Shown in pieces: positions 1-9,646 of a stretch of DNA of 64,000 nt. Under the pieces are notes generated by a model that ran no database searches, was not told the DNA's origin, and was given only the letters and a program-made list of their open reading frames with translations. A program made the translations under genes and the position numbers. Positions within the stretch are counted from its first letter, which is position 1. The number at the start of each line of letters is the position of its first letter. The DNA comes from Arsenophonus sp052174115 (GTDB taxonomy: Bacteria > Pseudomonadota > Gammaproteobacteria > Enterobacterales > Enterobacteriaceae): assembly GCA_052174115.1 (NCBI GenBank), contig JBQMRX010000001.1:186001-250000 (forward strand), read 5' to 3'.

Positions 1-431
1 ATTTAACTATATTATATATTAGATATATTATATTTAATGATACTTATCTATTTCAATGTAAACAACTAAAAAACATAATATTTTTTAATTTGTAAAAAAT
101 CATTTAAGATTTAAAAAACTATAATTATTTTTAATTTTAAATTAAGATATTAATTATTTTAAATATTAAATTTAATATTTAAAATAATTTTTTCGATATT
201 ATAAAAAATTAAAAAATAAATTGATAAAATATTTTATTAAAATTTATCAATAAAAAATAAAAAATATAATATTAATTAAAATTAAATAATAATTTAAATA
301 AATATCTCTTAAAACTAATATAATTATTTATTAAATTTATTTCATTATAATATTAAAATTAACATATAAAGATAAATTTAATTGATTAATAATTAATCAA
401 TTAAAAATTAAATTAAGTTAACAAAATTTAA
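1..431. other. AT-rich spacer, no gene seen
   Basis: No reading frame or RNA gene is recognisable here. The only clear structure is the hairpin at 377-405, listed separately. The window edge cuts the left side of this spacer, so its full length is unknown. Confidence 0.6.
377..405 (-). terminator. Possible terminator hairpin after tRNA-Ser
   Basis: Perfect inverted repeat with 14-bp arms (377-390 and 392-405) around a single central base, so the inner pairs must open to make a loop. It lies about 27 bases past the 3' end of the minus-strand tRNA-Ser gene. On that strand it is followed by a T-rich but interrupted tract. The arms contain only one G-C pair, so it would be a weak intrinsic terminator. 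Function is inferred from position and symmetry. Confidence 0.4.
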
Positions 432-516
432 CGGAAGGATAGAGATTCGAACTCTAGAATAGTTTCCCATTGGCGGTTTTCAAGACCGCTGCCTTTATCC
501 ACTCGGCCATCCTTCC
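432..516 (-). tRNA. tRNA-Ser (anticodon UGA)
   Basis: Class II tRNA of 85 bases including the discriminator G. The acceptor stem GGAAGGA pairs perfectly with TCCTTCC. The anticodon stem GCGGT/ACCGC encloses the loop CTTGAAA with anticodon TGA. The long variable arm AATGG-GAAA-CTATT and the T arm TAGAG-TTCGAAT-CTCTA are both intact. It reads UCA and probably other UCN serine codons. The bases after the discriminator are TTA, not CCA, so the 3' CCA end is not encoded and must be added by tRNA nucleotidyltransferase. It reads in the same direction as the nearby gyrA. Confidence 0.97.
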
Positions 517-1345
517 ATAAAAAGAAATTATGACGAAATCTTATGATCTTGTCTAGACTTTAATATAAAAAATAATATTTTTTATTATTTATTTACAGTT
601 AGTCTTTTAAGTTAATTAATAATAAAAATATACCTTAGAATTTTATTAAAAATTTAAATATAAAGTTTTAATATTATTATTATTAAATAATTTAATTTAT
701 TTTTTTATTAAAATAATAAATTTTAATAAAATAATAATAAATTTTAATTTTAAATTAAAAATAAAATGTTCTAAAAAAATTATTTAATTTTAAGATTATA
801 ATAAAAACATATTGAAATTTTTTAATTATTATTATGAATGAAATAAATAAAAAATTTTTAAAAATTAATTACATAAAATATAATAATTAATATTATCATA
901 TTTATAATATAATATTTATTTTTTTGATATTAATAAATTATCTTTTTAACTAAAATATAAATTTAGTAAATTAAATTTATATTTAATATTTTTTAAAATT
1001 AATATTTATATTTTTATATAAATAAATTAAATAAAATTATTTTAACAATAAAAAACTAAAATTGATATTTACTTTAATATTTAAATATCTATTTTATATT
1101 AAATTAATTTTAAAATTTACAAATAAAAATTTTTTATTATTATAAGTAATAAATACTATCAATATATTAAATTAATTTTTATAAAATATTAAATAAATAA
1201 AATATAAATTTTATTTCTTACTTATAATAAAATAATATTTATAAGATAAATCATAAAATAAATACTTAATTTATTTATTAAAATAAAACGAATCGATAAT
1301 TTATTAAGTAAAAGATTTTTACGTTATTAATATAAAATCCTAATT
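517..1345. other. AT-rich spacer, no gene seen
   Basis: About 830 bases between tRNA-Ser and the 3' end of gyrA. No conserved protein fragment is recognisable on either strand. A small inverted repeat GTAAAA-GAT-TTTTAC at 1308-1322 lies just past gyrA and might help end its transcript, but it is too short to call a terminator. Confidence 0.55.
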
Positions 1346-3928
1346 TTATTTTAAATTAACTCCATTTTCTGTTAAGTTTTTATTATTATTTTCTTTTTCT
1401 TTATTTTCAATAACTCGTTGTAAACCAACTATTTTTTCATTTTTATTAGTACGAATTAAAATAACGCCATGAGTATTTCTACCAACAATACTTATCCCTA
1501 CAACCAAAGTACGCACTAAAGTTCCTGCATTAGTAATCATTATAATTTGATCAGTTTTTTCTACCTGAATTGCTTTAACTACATTACCATTACGTTTATT
1601 AACTTTAATTGAAATAACACCTTGTGTAGCACGAAATTTTATTGGATATTCATTTGGTTGAGTTCGTTTACCATAACCATTTTCTGTAATGGTTAAAATA
1701 GTACCTTCTCCACGAGGTATAATTAACGAAACTACTTTATCTTCAGTTTGTAATTTAATACCTCGAACACCCATTGTTTTACGCCCTGTAGGACGAACCG
1801 AATTTTCAGAAAAACGAATAACTTTACCATTAGCAGAAAAAAGCATTATTTCATTTTTACCAGTAGTTAAATTAACATCAACTAGTTCATCACCTTTATT
1901 AAGATTAACTGCAATAATTCCAGTTTTTTTTCGGCTATTAAATTTTTTTAGTGATGTTTTTTTAACTATACCACGTGCTGTAACCATAAATATATAATAA
2001 TCCTTATTAAATTCACGTATTGGTAAAATTGCGGTAATACGCTCGTTTTGTTCTAATGGTAATAAATTAACTATTGGTCGCCCACGTGCGCTTCTGCTTG
2101 ATTCTGGTAATTGATAAATTTTTATCCAATAAAGACGACCATAAGTAGAAAAACATAAAATTGTGTCATGAGTATTGGCAACTAACAAGAAATTAATAAA
2201 ATCTTCTTCTTTTATACGTACAGCGGATTTACCTTTACCTCCTCTCCCTTGAGCTTCATAATTAGATAATAGTTGATATTTAATATATCCATGATATGAT
2301 AATGTAACAATTACATCTTCTTGATTAATTAAGTCTTCAATATTAATACTTGTAGTATTTTTGATGATTTCTGTACGACGATTATCACAATAGTGTTCTT
2401 TTATAATTTTTAACTCTTCACAAATAACTTCCATTAACCGATTTTTAGTAGTTAATATACATAATAACTCAGTAATCTTGTTTAATACTTCACTATACTC
2501 ACTTAATATTTTATTATGTTCTAAATTAGTTAATTTTTGTAAACGTAAATCAAGAATTGCTTGCGCTTGCAATTCAGTTAAATAATACTTACCATCTCGT
2601 ACACCATATTGAACTTCAAAACATTTAGGACGAATTTTATTATCAAATGAACTTTCTAACATAGAATAAATATTACCTAATTCCCAAGGACGAACAATTA
2701 AAATTAATTTTGCTTCATGAGGTGTTGATGCTTTACGAATAAGTTCAATAATTGAATCAATGTTTACTAAAGCAATAGCTAATGCTTCTAATATATGTGC
2801 ACGTTCACGCGCTTTACGTAATTTAAAAATACTCCGTCGAGTAACTATTTCTCTACGATAGCGAATAAAAGCTTCAAGAATTTCTTTTAAATTTAAAAGT
2901 CTAGGTTGACCATCACATAAAGCAACCATATTAATACAAAATGAAATCTGAAGTTGAGTAAGAGAATACAAATTATTAAGTAAAACTTTTGCCATTGTTT
3001 CCCGTTTCACTTCAATAACAATACGCATACCATCTTTATCAGATTCATCACGTAATGCACTAACCCCCTCAATACGTTTTTCTTTAACTAATTCAGCAAT
3101 TTTTTCAATTAAACGAGCTTTATTAACTTGATAAGGAATTTCGTTAATAACGATTACTTCACGACCATTTTTATCATCAACTTCAATTTTAACACGCGCA
3201 CGAATATAAACTTTACCGCGTCCAGTACGATATGCATCAATAATACCACAATGACCATTAATAATTGCAGCAGTTGGAAAATCCGGTCCTGGGATATATT
3301 CTAGTAGTTCCTCAATACTAATATTTTCATTTTCGATATAAGCGAGACATCCATTAATAACTTCACTAAGATTATGAGGTGGAATATTTGTAGCCATACC
3401 AACAGCAATACCTGAAGATCCGTTAATTAATAAATTTGGAATTCGTGTTGGCATAACATCAGGAATCTGCTCTGTACCATCATAGTTAGAAATAAAATTA
3501 ACAGTTTCTTTATCTAAATCTTCCAACAACTCATGAGTAATCTTAGCCATTCGCACTTCAGTATAACGCATCGCAGCAGCAGAATCACCATCAATAGAAC
3601 CAAAATTACCTTGTCCGTCTATCAACATATAACGCATTGAAAATGGTTGGGCAAGACGAACTATGGCATCATAAACAGCACTATCGCCATGAGGATGATA
3701 TTTACCAATAACATCACCAACTATGCGAGCTGATTTTTTATAAGGTTTATTCCAATCATTACATAATACGTTCATTGCATATAATACTCGACGATGAACA
3801 GGCTTTAGTCCATCACGTACATCCGGAAGAGCTCGTCCAACAATTACAGACATCGCATAATCTAAATAAGAACTTTTTAGTTCTTCTTCGATATTAATTG
3901 GAATAATTTCTCTTGCTATATCATTCAT
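1346..3928 (-). CDS. gyrA: DNA gyrase subunit A
   Basis: Breakage-reunion subunit of DNA gyrase (A2B2 with GyrB), which introduces negative supercoils using ATP. The start at 3928 is chosen because it gives MNDIAREIIP, in register with E. coli GyrA, and has AGGGAAG upstream; the frame stays open further upstream but with no homology. Length is 860 residues against 875 in E. coli. The catalytic tyrosine is at 122 in AAMRYTE. The quinolone region GDSAVYD keeps Ser83 and Asp87, the drug-sensitive form. Two features are odd. The GyrA box of the C-terminal wrapping domain reads QGRGGKG instead of QRRGGKG. The strongly acidic E. coli tail is replaced by a short Asn/Lys/Glu-rich end. It is divergent from ubiG, as in E. 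coli. Confidence 0.98.
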   Translation of the reverse strand: MNDIAREIIPINIEEELKSSYLDYAMSVIVGRALPDVRDGLKPVHRRVLYAMNVLCNDWNKPYKKSARIVGDVIGKYHPHGDSAVYDAIVRLAQPFSMRYMLIDGQGNFGSIDGDSAAAMRYTEVRMAKITHELLEDLDKETVNFISNYDGTEQIPDVMPTRIPNLLINGSSGIAVGMATNIPPHNLSEVINGCLAYIENENISIEELLEYIPGPDFPTAAIINGHCGIIDAYRTGRGKVYIRARVKIEVDDKNGREVIVINEIPYQVNKARLIEKIAELVKEKRIEGVSALRDESDKDGMRIVIEVKRETMAKVLLNNLYSLTQLQISFCINMVALCDGQPRLLNLKEILEAFIRYRREIVTRRSIFKLRKARERAHILEALAIALVNIDSIIELIRKASTPHEAKLILIVRPWELGNIYSMLESSFDNKIRPKCFEVQYGVRDGKYYLTELQAQAILDLRLQKLTNLEHNKILSEYSEVLNKITELLCILTTKNRLMEVICEELKIIKEHYCDNRRTEIIKNTTSINIEDLINQEDVIVTLSYHGYIKYQLLSNYEAQGRGGKGKSAVRIKEEDFINFLLVANTHDTILCFSTYGRLYWIKIYQLPESSRSARGRPIVNLLPLEQNERITAILPIREFNKDYYIFMVTARGIVKKTSLKKFNSRKKTGIIAVNLNKGDELVDVNLTTGKNEIMLFSANGKVIRFSENSVRPTGRKTMGVRGIKLQTEDKVVSLIIPRGEGTILTITENGYGKRTQPNEYPIKFRATQGVISIKVNKRNGNVVKAIQVEKTDQIIMITNAGTLVRTLVVGISIVGRNTHGVILIRTNKNEKIVGLQRVIENKEKENNNKNLTENGVNLK

Positions 3929-4094
3929 GAAATCACTTCCCTTAACACTCTTATTTATCAATAGATAAATATACCATAAAATCACTATTTTATAAAAATA
4001 AGAAAGATATAATGATTAATAAAACATATATAATGATAAAATGATATTTTATTATTTTATCTATTTTTATAAAAATTAAGGAATAATTTTTATT
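3929..4094. promoter_or_regulatory. gyrA-ubiG divergent intergenic region
   Basis: This 166-base gap lies between two genes read outward, so it must hold both promoters. The gyrA side has the ribosome site AGGGAAG close to its ATG. The ubiG side has AAGGA about 13 bases from its ATG. I cannot pick out convincing -35/-10 boxes against the AT-rich background. Confidence 0.5.
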
Positions 4095-4826
4095 ATGAAT
4101 TTTAAAAATTTAAAAAAACAAGAAAATATTGATTTAACTGAAATTGATAAATTTAACTCTATTTCAGGTAATTGTTGGAATCAAACAAATGAATTTCAAT
4201 CTCTCCATCAAATTAATCCATTACGCTTAAACTATATTTTAAAATATGCTAATGGTTTATTTGGTAAAAAAGTATTAGATATAGGATGTGGTGGCGGAAT
4301 TTTATCAGAAAGTATGGCTAAAGAAGGCGCATTAGTAACAGGAATTGATATAGGAGAAAAGCTTATTGAAGCTGCTAAACTCCATGCATTAGCATGTAAT
4401 ATAGAGATTACCTATCTTAAAGAAACCGCTGAAAACTATGCAAAAAAACATCCTAAAACTTACGATATTATTACTTGCATGGAAATGCTAGAACATGTCC
4501 CAAATCCTGAATCAGTTGTTCAATCATGTGCAAAATTAGTTAAACCAAATGGTCATGTATTCTTTTCTACTATTAATCGTAATAAAAAATCATGGTTATT
4601 AGCAATAATTATTGCTGAACATATTTTAAAAATTATTCCAAAAGGTACTCATAATATAAAAAAATTTATTCGACCATCTGAATTACTAAATTGGACAGAT
4701 AAAACATCTTTACAAGAACAGCATATTATAGGATTTAAATATAATTTGATAAATAACAAATTTTCATTAAGATCAAATGTTGATGTTAATTATATATTAC
4801 ATTTATCAAATACAAATGATTATTAA
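4095..4826 (+). CDS. ubiG: Ubiquinone biosynthesis O-methyltransferase
   Basis: SAM-dependent methyltransferase that carries out both O-methylation steps of ubiquinone synthesis. The SAM-binding motif VLDIGCGGGILSE lies at residues 60-72, and a downstream acidic motif TGIDIG follows. MEMLEHVPNPE is the conserved post-motif region of this family. Its 243 residues match the 240 of E. coli UbiG. This is one of only two intact plus-strand protein genes in the window, and its divergence from gyrA is the ancestral arrangement. Its product would supply quinone to complexes I and II encoded nearby. Confidence 0.95.
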   Translation: MNFKNLKKQENIDLTEIDKFNSISGNCWNQTNEFQSLHQINPLRLNYILKYANGLFGKKVLDIGCGGGILSESMAKEGALVTGIDIGEKLIEAAKLHALACNIEITYLKETAENYAKKHPKTYDIITCMEMLEHVPNPESVVQSCAKLVKPNGHVFFSTINRNKKSWLLAIIIAEHILKIIPKGTHNIKKFIRPSELLNWTDKTSLQEQHIIGFKYNLINNKFSLRSNVDVNYILHLSNTNDY

Positions 4827-6639
4827 GATTTATTAAAAATAAAAATAAGTATATTACTAATAAATTGATTTTTTATAATTATCAATAATATATATTATTA
4901 TATATATTATTTTTTATTATTAAAGAAAACTATAAACTACTTGATAAATAATGATAATCATTTTATTCATATTTTTTAAAGAATTATATATAAATATATT
5001 ATTTTAATATTTTAATTTATTTTATTTATATCTACTTATAAGTACTAGTTTATTAAATATTAATTTTAATATAAATAAATATAATAAATATATATTAATA
5101 ATTTTTATTAATAATAAATAAAAATAAATAGATAGTTTTCTTAAAAATTTAATAAAATTATATTTATTATTTTTTTTAAATTTTAATTTTTAAAATGTTT
5201 TTATAATATAATGTTTATAATATATAAATTAATAAATTTAAATAATACAATTACAAAATATTCAGATAAAAACTTTATAATTCATAGTACTAATGATATT
5301 TTTATTAAAAAAATAAATTATATTTTATATGATTACTTTATAAATAATAAAAAATTCTATAAAAATTTATAAAATTTAGTATTTTTAAATTTTTCTTTAG
5401 TTTATATATTTTTATATATAAAATAAGATATAAATTATATAATATTAATATTATATAATTAATTTAATAGAGCGTCTTTATACTTTTAATTTAATAATTA
5501 ATATTAGATTTCATCTATAATAATATCAATAAATTAATTTATTAAATTTTATTTTTTTTATATTAATAAAAAAAATTTTATTTAATAGTAAAATTTATTT
5601 TTAAGAAATAAAATATATTTAATATATTAAAATAATTATATTATATATTTTCTATCAAATATCATACATATTAGATATGTGATCAGAAATTATTGATTAT
5701 TAAGTGATCGATCTTAATAATAATTATTTTATTTAAAATTAATTATATTATATTAATTTTAAATATAACTTTTAGATTTAAATCATTTTTTAAAAGTTTT
5801 CTAAAAATATTTTATAAAGTAATATTTTATTAATTATTAATAACATTTAAAGATAACTAAAACATAAAATAAATTTTTATTAAAATATTATATTTTATTT
5901 TTAAATAAAAATAATTATATAATATAAAATTTACTAATTAATAATAAAATTAAAAATTAAATTATTAAAATTAATATTTTCTTTATTTATTATTTTTTAT
6001 TCTAATTGATTTTTAATCATATCAAGAAGAATTTTTATATATATAAAAAATATAACTAAACATTAAATCAAATATTAATTTTGATTGAAAATAAAATAAT
6101 AAATTATAAATATTAATTTAACATAATTTATAATAATATAAATTAATAAAATTAAAACATTTTAATTAATAACAATCAATTTAATTATAAATTTCTTTAT
6201 TATTATATACATATAATTACTATTTAATTAATATAATCATTATTTTAAAATTAAATTTTTTTGTTCATGATTATAATTGATTTTCTATTACTCAATTAAT
6301 CTATAATATAAATATAAATATAAAACTATAAATAATATTAATAATAAATGAAATATTATTTCATAAATATAAATTTTTAAAATATTTAAAACTTAAATTA
6401 AATGATGTTTGTTTTTTTAAATCAAACATATATTAATTATATTTCAATACATATAAATGATAATTTATATGTAAACTTATTTATTTAATATAAAAATTAT
6501 AAAAAATTTAAATCAATTTATAAATCTACTATTTATTTTAATACTTTATTTTTATAAAATTATCTATTAATTTTTACTATTAATAATATCAATTATAAAC
6601 ATTCTAACATATTAACGCTGACTTATTAAATAATAATAC
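4827..6639. other. 1.8-kb AT-rich spacer, no gene recognised
   Basis: In E. coli nrdAB and many other genes lie between ubiG and nuoN, so this spacer marks a large deletion. I find no readable protein relic on either strand. A hairpin with 9-bp arms (ATTATTAAG at 5696-5704 and CTTAATAAT at 5713-5721) is visible but has no gene beside it to terminate. Confidence 0.6.
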
Positions 6640-8094
6640 TTATGCCACTAAAGCAATAGCTGCAATCTCTAACAAAAATTGTGGCCATACTCCAAATAAA
6701 ATTGTAATAACTGTACAGAATAATATAAATAAAGTAGCTAAATTAACATTTAATTGTTTATTAGATTGATTATTTTTTAATTTGTCATAACTATATAAAC
6801 TAGCTATAAAACGTAAGTAATAATATAAACTTATCATATTACCAATAATAAAAATAATTATTAACCACCATAATTTAGCCTTAATAGCAGTAATAATTAT
6901 ATAAAATTTACCAATAAAACCTAAAGTAATTGGAATACCTGCTAATGATAACATCATAATAGTTAAAATAACTGCAAGAATAGGTTCTCTCCTATATAAT
7001 CCACGATAAATATTAATATCAGCTCTATTATCATCATAATAAGAATTAGATAAAATACTTATAACACCAAAAATACCTAAATTAGCGAATAAATATCCAA
7101 TAAAATAAACTGCTATAGTAATTTGTGATGTGATAGTATCAATATGTAAAGCAATTAACGGTAGTAATAAATAACCCATATTGGCAATAGATGAATAACC
7201 TAACAGTCGTTTAATATTTATTTGTGAAATAGCCATTAAATTACCAAATAATATAGAAGCAATAGCAATAACCGTAAATACTAAGAATAATTCTTTATTT
7301 TTTCCTATTGGTGATATAATTAATAAACGCATTAAAACTGCAAAAATACTAATTTTGCTAGCAGTTGCTAAAAACGTTGTTACTGGTGAAGGTGCACCTT
7401 GATAGATATCAGGGGTCAAGAATTGAAAAGGTACAAAAGAAAGTTTAAAACTAATCGTGACTAACATCAAACCAATACCAACCATAACAACTGGATAGTT
7501 AATAATATGATTATTTAAACTTAAACCTAATTTAGAAAATACTAATCTACCTGATTCAAGATAAATTAAAGCCATGCCAAACAATAAAAATGCAGAGGTG
7601 GCACCTGATAACAACATATATTTAATACTAGCCTCAAAAGAACGCTTATTAATAAAATCATAACCAATTAAACCAAATAATGGCAATGAAATTAATTCAA
7701 TACCAATGAATAATGTTGCTAAATGATTAGCCATTGATAACAGAATTCCTCCTGTTACAGCAATACTTAATAGTAAATAAAATTCTTCTTTATTATCCGA
7801 ATATTCTAAAAGCCATCTATAAGCATAAATTGAAGTCCCAATACTAGCAATTAAAATGAGCGAGCTATAAAATATTGAATATTTATCTATATAAATTAAT
7901 GAAGTTACTTTAATTGGTAATTTATCTATAATTAAATAAAAAATAATTAAAATAACAATAAAACAAAATATAGTTAATATTGGACCAATTAAATTATGAC
8001 GCCGCCAAGAAATAAATAACATCATAATTATCACCAATAAAGTATTAATCAAAAGTGGTGATAATGCGATTAATTGTTCAAAAGTTATTGTCAT
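6640..8094 (-). CDS. nuoN: NADH-quinone oxidoreductase subunit N
   Basis: Antiporter-like membrane subunit of complex I that takes part in proton pumping. The 484 residues are almost wholly hydrophobic, with about 14 membrane segments, and include the proton-channel family stretch FKLSFVPFQFLTPDIYQG and a following APSPVTTFLATASK. Length matches E. coli NuoN (485). It is the last gene of the nuo operon and starts about 20 bases after nuoM ends. No terminator is obvious downstream, where a long spacer begins. Confidence 0.97.
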   Translation of the reverse strand: MTITFEQLIALSPLLINTLLVIIMMLFISWRRHNLIGPILTIFCFIVILIIFYLIIDKLPIKVTSLIYIDKYSIFYSSLILIASIGTSIYAYRWLLEYSDNKEEFYLLLSIAVTGGILLSMANHLATLFIGIELISLPLFGLIGYDFINKRSFEASIKYMLLSGATSAFLLFGMALIYLESGRLVFSKLGLSLNNHIINYPVVMVGIGLMLVTISFKLSFVPFQFLTPDIYQGAPSPVTTFLATASKISIFAVLMRLLIISPIGKNKELFLVFTVIAIASILFGNLMAISQINIKRLLGYSSIANMGYLLLPLIALHIDTITSQITIAVYFIGYLFANLGIFGVISILSNSYYDDNRADINIYRGLYRREPILAVILTIMMLSLAGIPITLGFIGKFYIIITAIKAKLWWLIIIFIIGNMISLYYYLRFIASLYSYDKLKNNQSNKQLNVNLATLFILFCTVITILFGVWPQFLLEIAAIALVA

Positions 8095-8114
8095 GATAAA
8101 TTATAGCCTTAACA

Positions 8115-9620
8115 TTAAAGATGAATAGAATATAAACTATAAAGCAATTTCATAACATTTTTTGAAGTATCTAATACAGGTTGTGGATAAAAACCTAATA
8201 TTAGTGATAATAATGCTAATGTTAATAAAATAAATATCTCACGATAATTTAAAGGTTGTAATGTTTTTTTTGATTTTTCAACACCATAATAAATCTGTTG
8301 CATCATCCAAAGTGCATAAATAGATGTAAATATTAAACTGAATATCATAATAATTGTCACTAATTTAAATTTCTCAAAAGTACCAAATAAAATAATAAAT
8401 TCACCAATAAAATTTCCAGTACCAGGCATTCCAAGGGTTGCAACTACAAAAAATAGTGATAATGCAGGTAACCATCTAATCTTTTTCCATAATCCTCCCA
8501 TCATACGCATATCACGTGTTCCAATACGTTCATAAAGTTGCCCGCTAATAATGATTAAAGCCGCACCTGATATACTATTAGTTATCATTTGTAATATTGC
8601 GCCTTGATAAGAAAGAATAGAACCAGCATAAATTGCAATTACTATAAATCCCATATGTGATAAATTACTATAAGCAACTAAGCGTTTAATATCTGTTTGT
8701 TTAAATGCTAATAATGCACCATAAAATATACTAATTATACCTAACATCATTGCGATAGGTGTAAATTGAATAGATGCTTCAGGAAATAGCGGTAATGTAA
8801 AACGTAATAAACCATAAGCTGCTGTTTTAATCATAATTCCTGAAATATCAAGAGAACCAGCTGTTGGTGATTGTTCTTGCGTATCTGCTAACCATCCATG
8901 AAATGGTACCAAAGGCATTTTTACCGCAAATGCAATAAAAAATCCAAGCATTAATAAATACTGTGTTTGTAATGACATTTTTGTATTTAAAAGATCGTAA
9001 TAGGAAAATGACCAATTACCTAATGTTTGATAATGAATTAATGCTAATGTAATAATCGACAGTAACATAATTAATCCACTTCCTTGAGTATAAATAAAAA
9101 ACTTGGTTGCTGTATTAACACGTAAATTTTTTTTTGAATCTTTATGTCCCCAATTAATAATTAAAAAATACATTGGAATTAACATCATTTCCCAAAAGAA
9201 AAAAAATAAAAATAAATCTAGTGCCATGAAAATTCCAATTACGCCGGATAAAATCCACATTAAATGAAAATAATAAGCACCTTGATTATGTTGATTTTCA
9301 CTCCACGAACTCAATATAGAAAAAATCCCCATAATACCTGTTAAAACTATCATTATTAATGATAAACCATCAACAGCTAAAAAAATATTAATACCTAATG
9401 GTATGATCCATGGTATAAAAAAATTTACTTTATTTTGCGGTAATACTAAAGTGTTAGTTAACGAATAATCCCCATATAACCAAAGCTTTATAGATAGAAG
9501 TAAAGTTAATCCAACTAAAAATAATGCTAAATAACGAGGCAATTGTTTATTAAATCGCTCAGATTGCCAGCATAATATACCACCAATAAAAGGAAGAAAT
9601 ATTAGCCAAAGTAATAACAT
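8115..9620 (-). CDS. nuoM: NADH-quinone oxidoreductase subunit M
   Basis: Second antiporter-like proton-pumping subunit of complex I. It is a 501-residue polytopic membrane protein. FFFFWEMMLIPMYFLI carries the conserved membrane glutamate near position 144, and FAVKMPLVPFHGWLADTQEQ carries the conserved lysine of the channel family. The ATG is preceded by a strong AGAGGAG at about 11 bases. It sits between nuoL and nuoN with short gaps, as in other enterobacteria. Confidence 0.98.
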   Translation of the reverse strand: MLLLWLIFLPFIGGILCWQSERFNKQLPRYLALFLVGLTLLLSIKLWLYGDYSLTNTLVLPQNKVNFFIPWIIPLGINIFLAVDGLSLIMIVLTGIMGIFSILSSWSENQHNQGAYYFHLMWILSGVIGIFMALDLFLFFFFWEMMLIPMYFLIINWGHKDSKKNLRVNTATKFFIYTQGSGLIMLLSIITLALIHYQTLGNWSFSYYDLLNTKMSLQTQYLLMLGFFIAFAVKMPLVPFHGWLADTQEQSPTAGSLDISGIMIKTAAYGLLRFTLPLFPEASIQFTPIAMMLGIISIFYGALLAFKQTDIKRLVAYSNLSHMGFIVIAIYAGSILSYQGAILQMITNSISGAALIIISGQLYERIGTRDMRMMGGLWKKIRWLPALSLFFVVATLGMPGTGNFIGEFIILFGTFEKFKLVTIIMIFSLIFTSIYALWMMQQIYYGVEKSKKTLQPLNYREIFILLTLALLSLILGFYPQPVLDTSKNVMKLLYSLYSIHL

Positions 9621-9646
9621 GGCGTAATGTGCTCCTCTTAATTAAG

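Noticed and set aside
1689..1997. 102-codon plus-strand open frame
   Set aside because: Antisense shadow of the conserved gyrA C-terminal domain.
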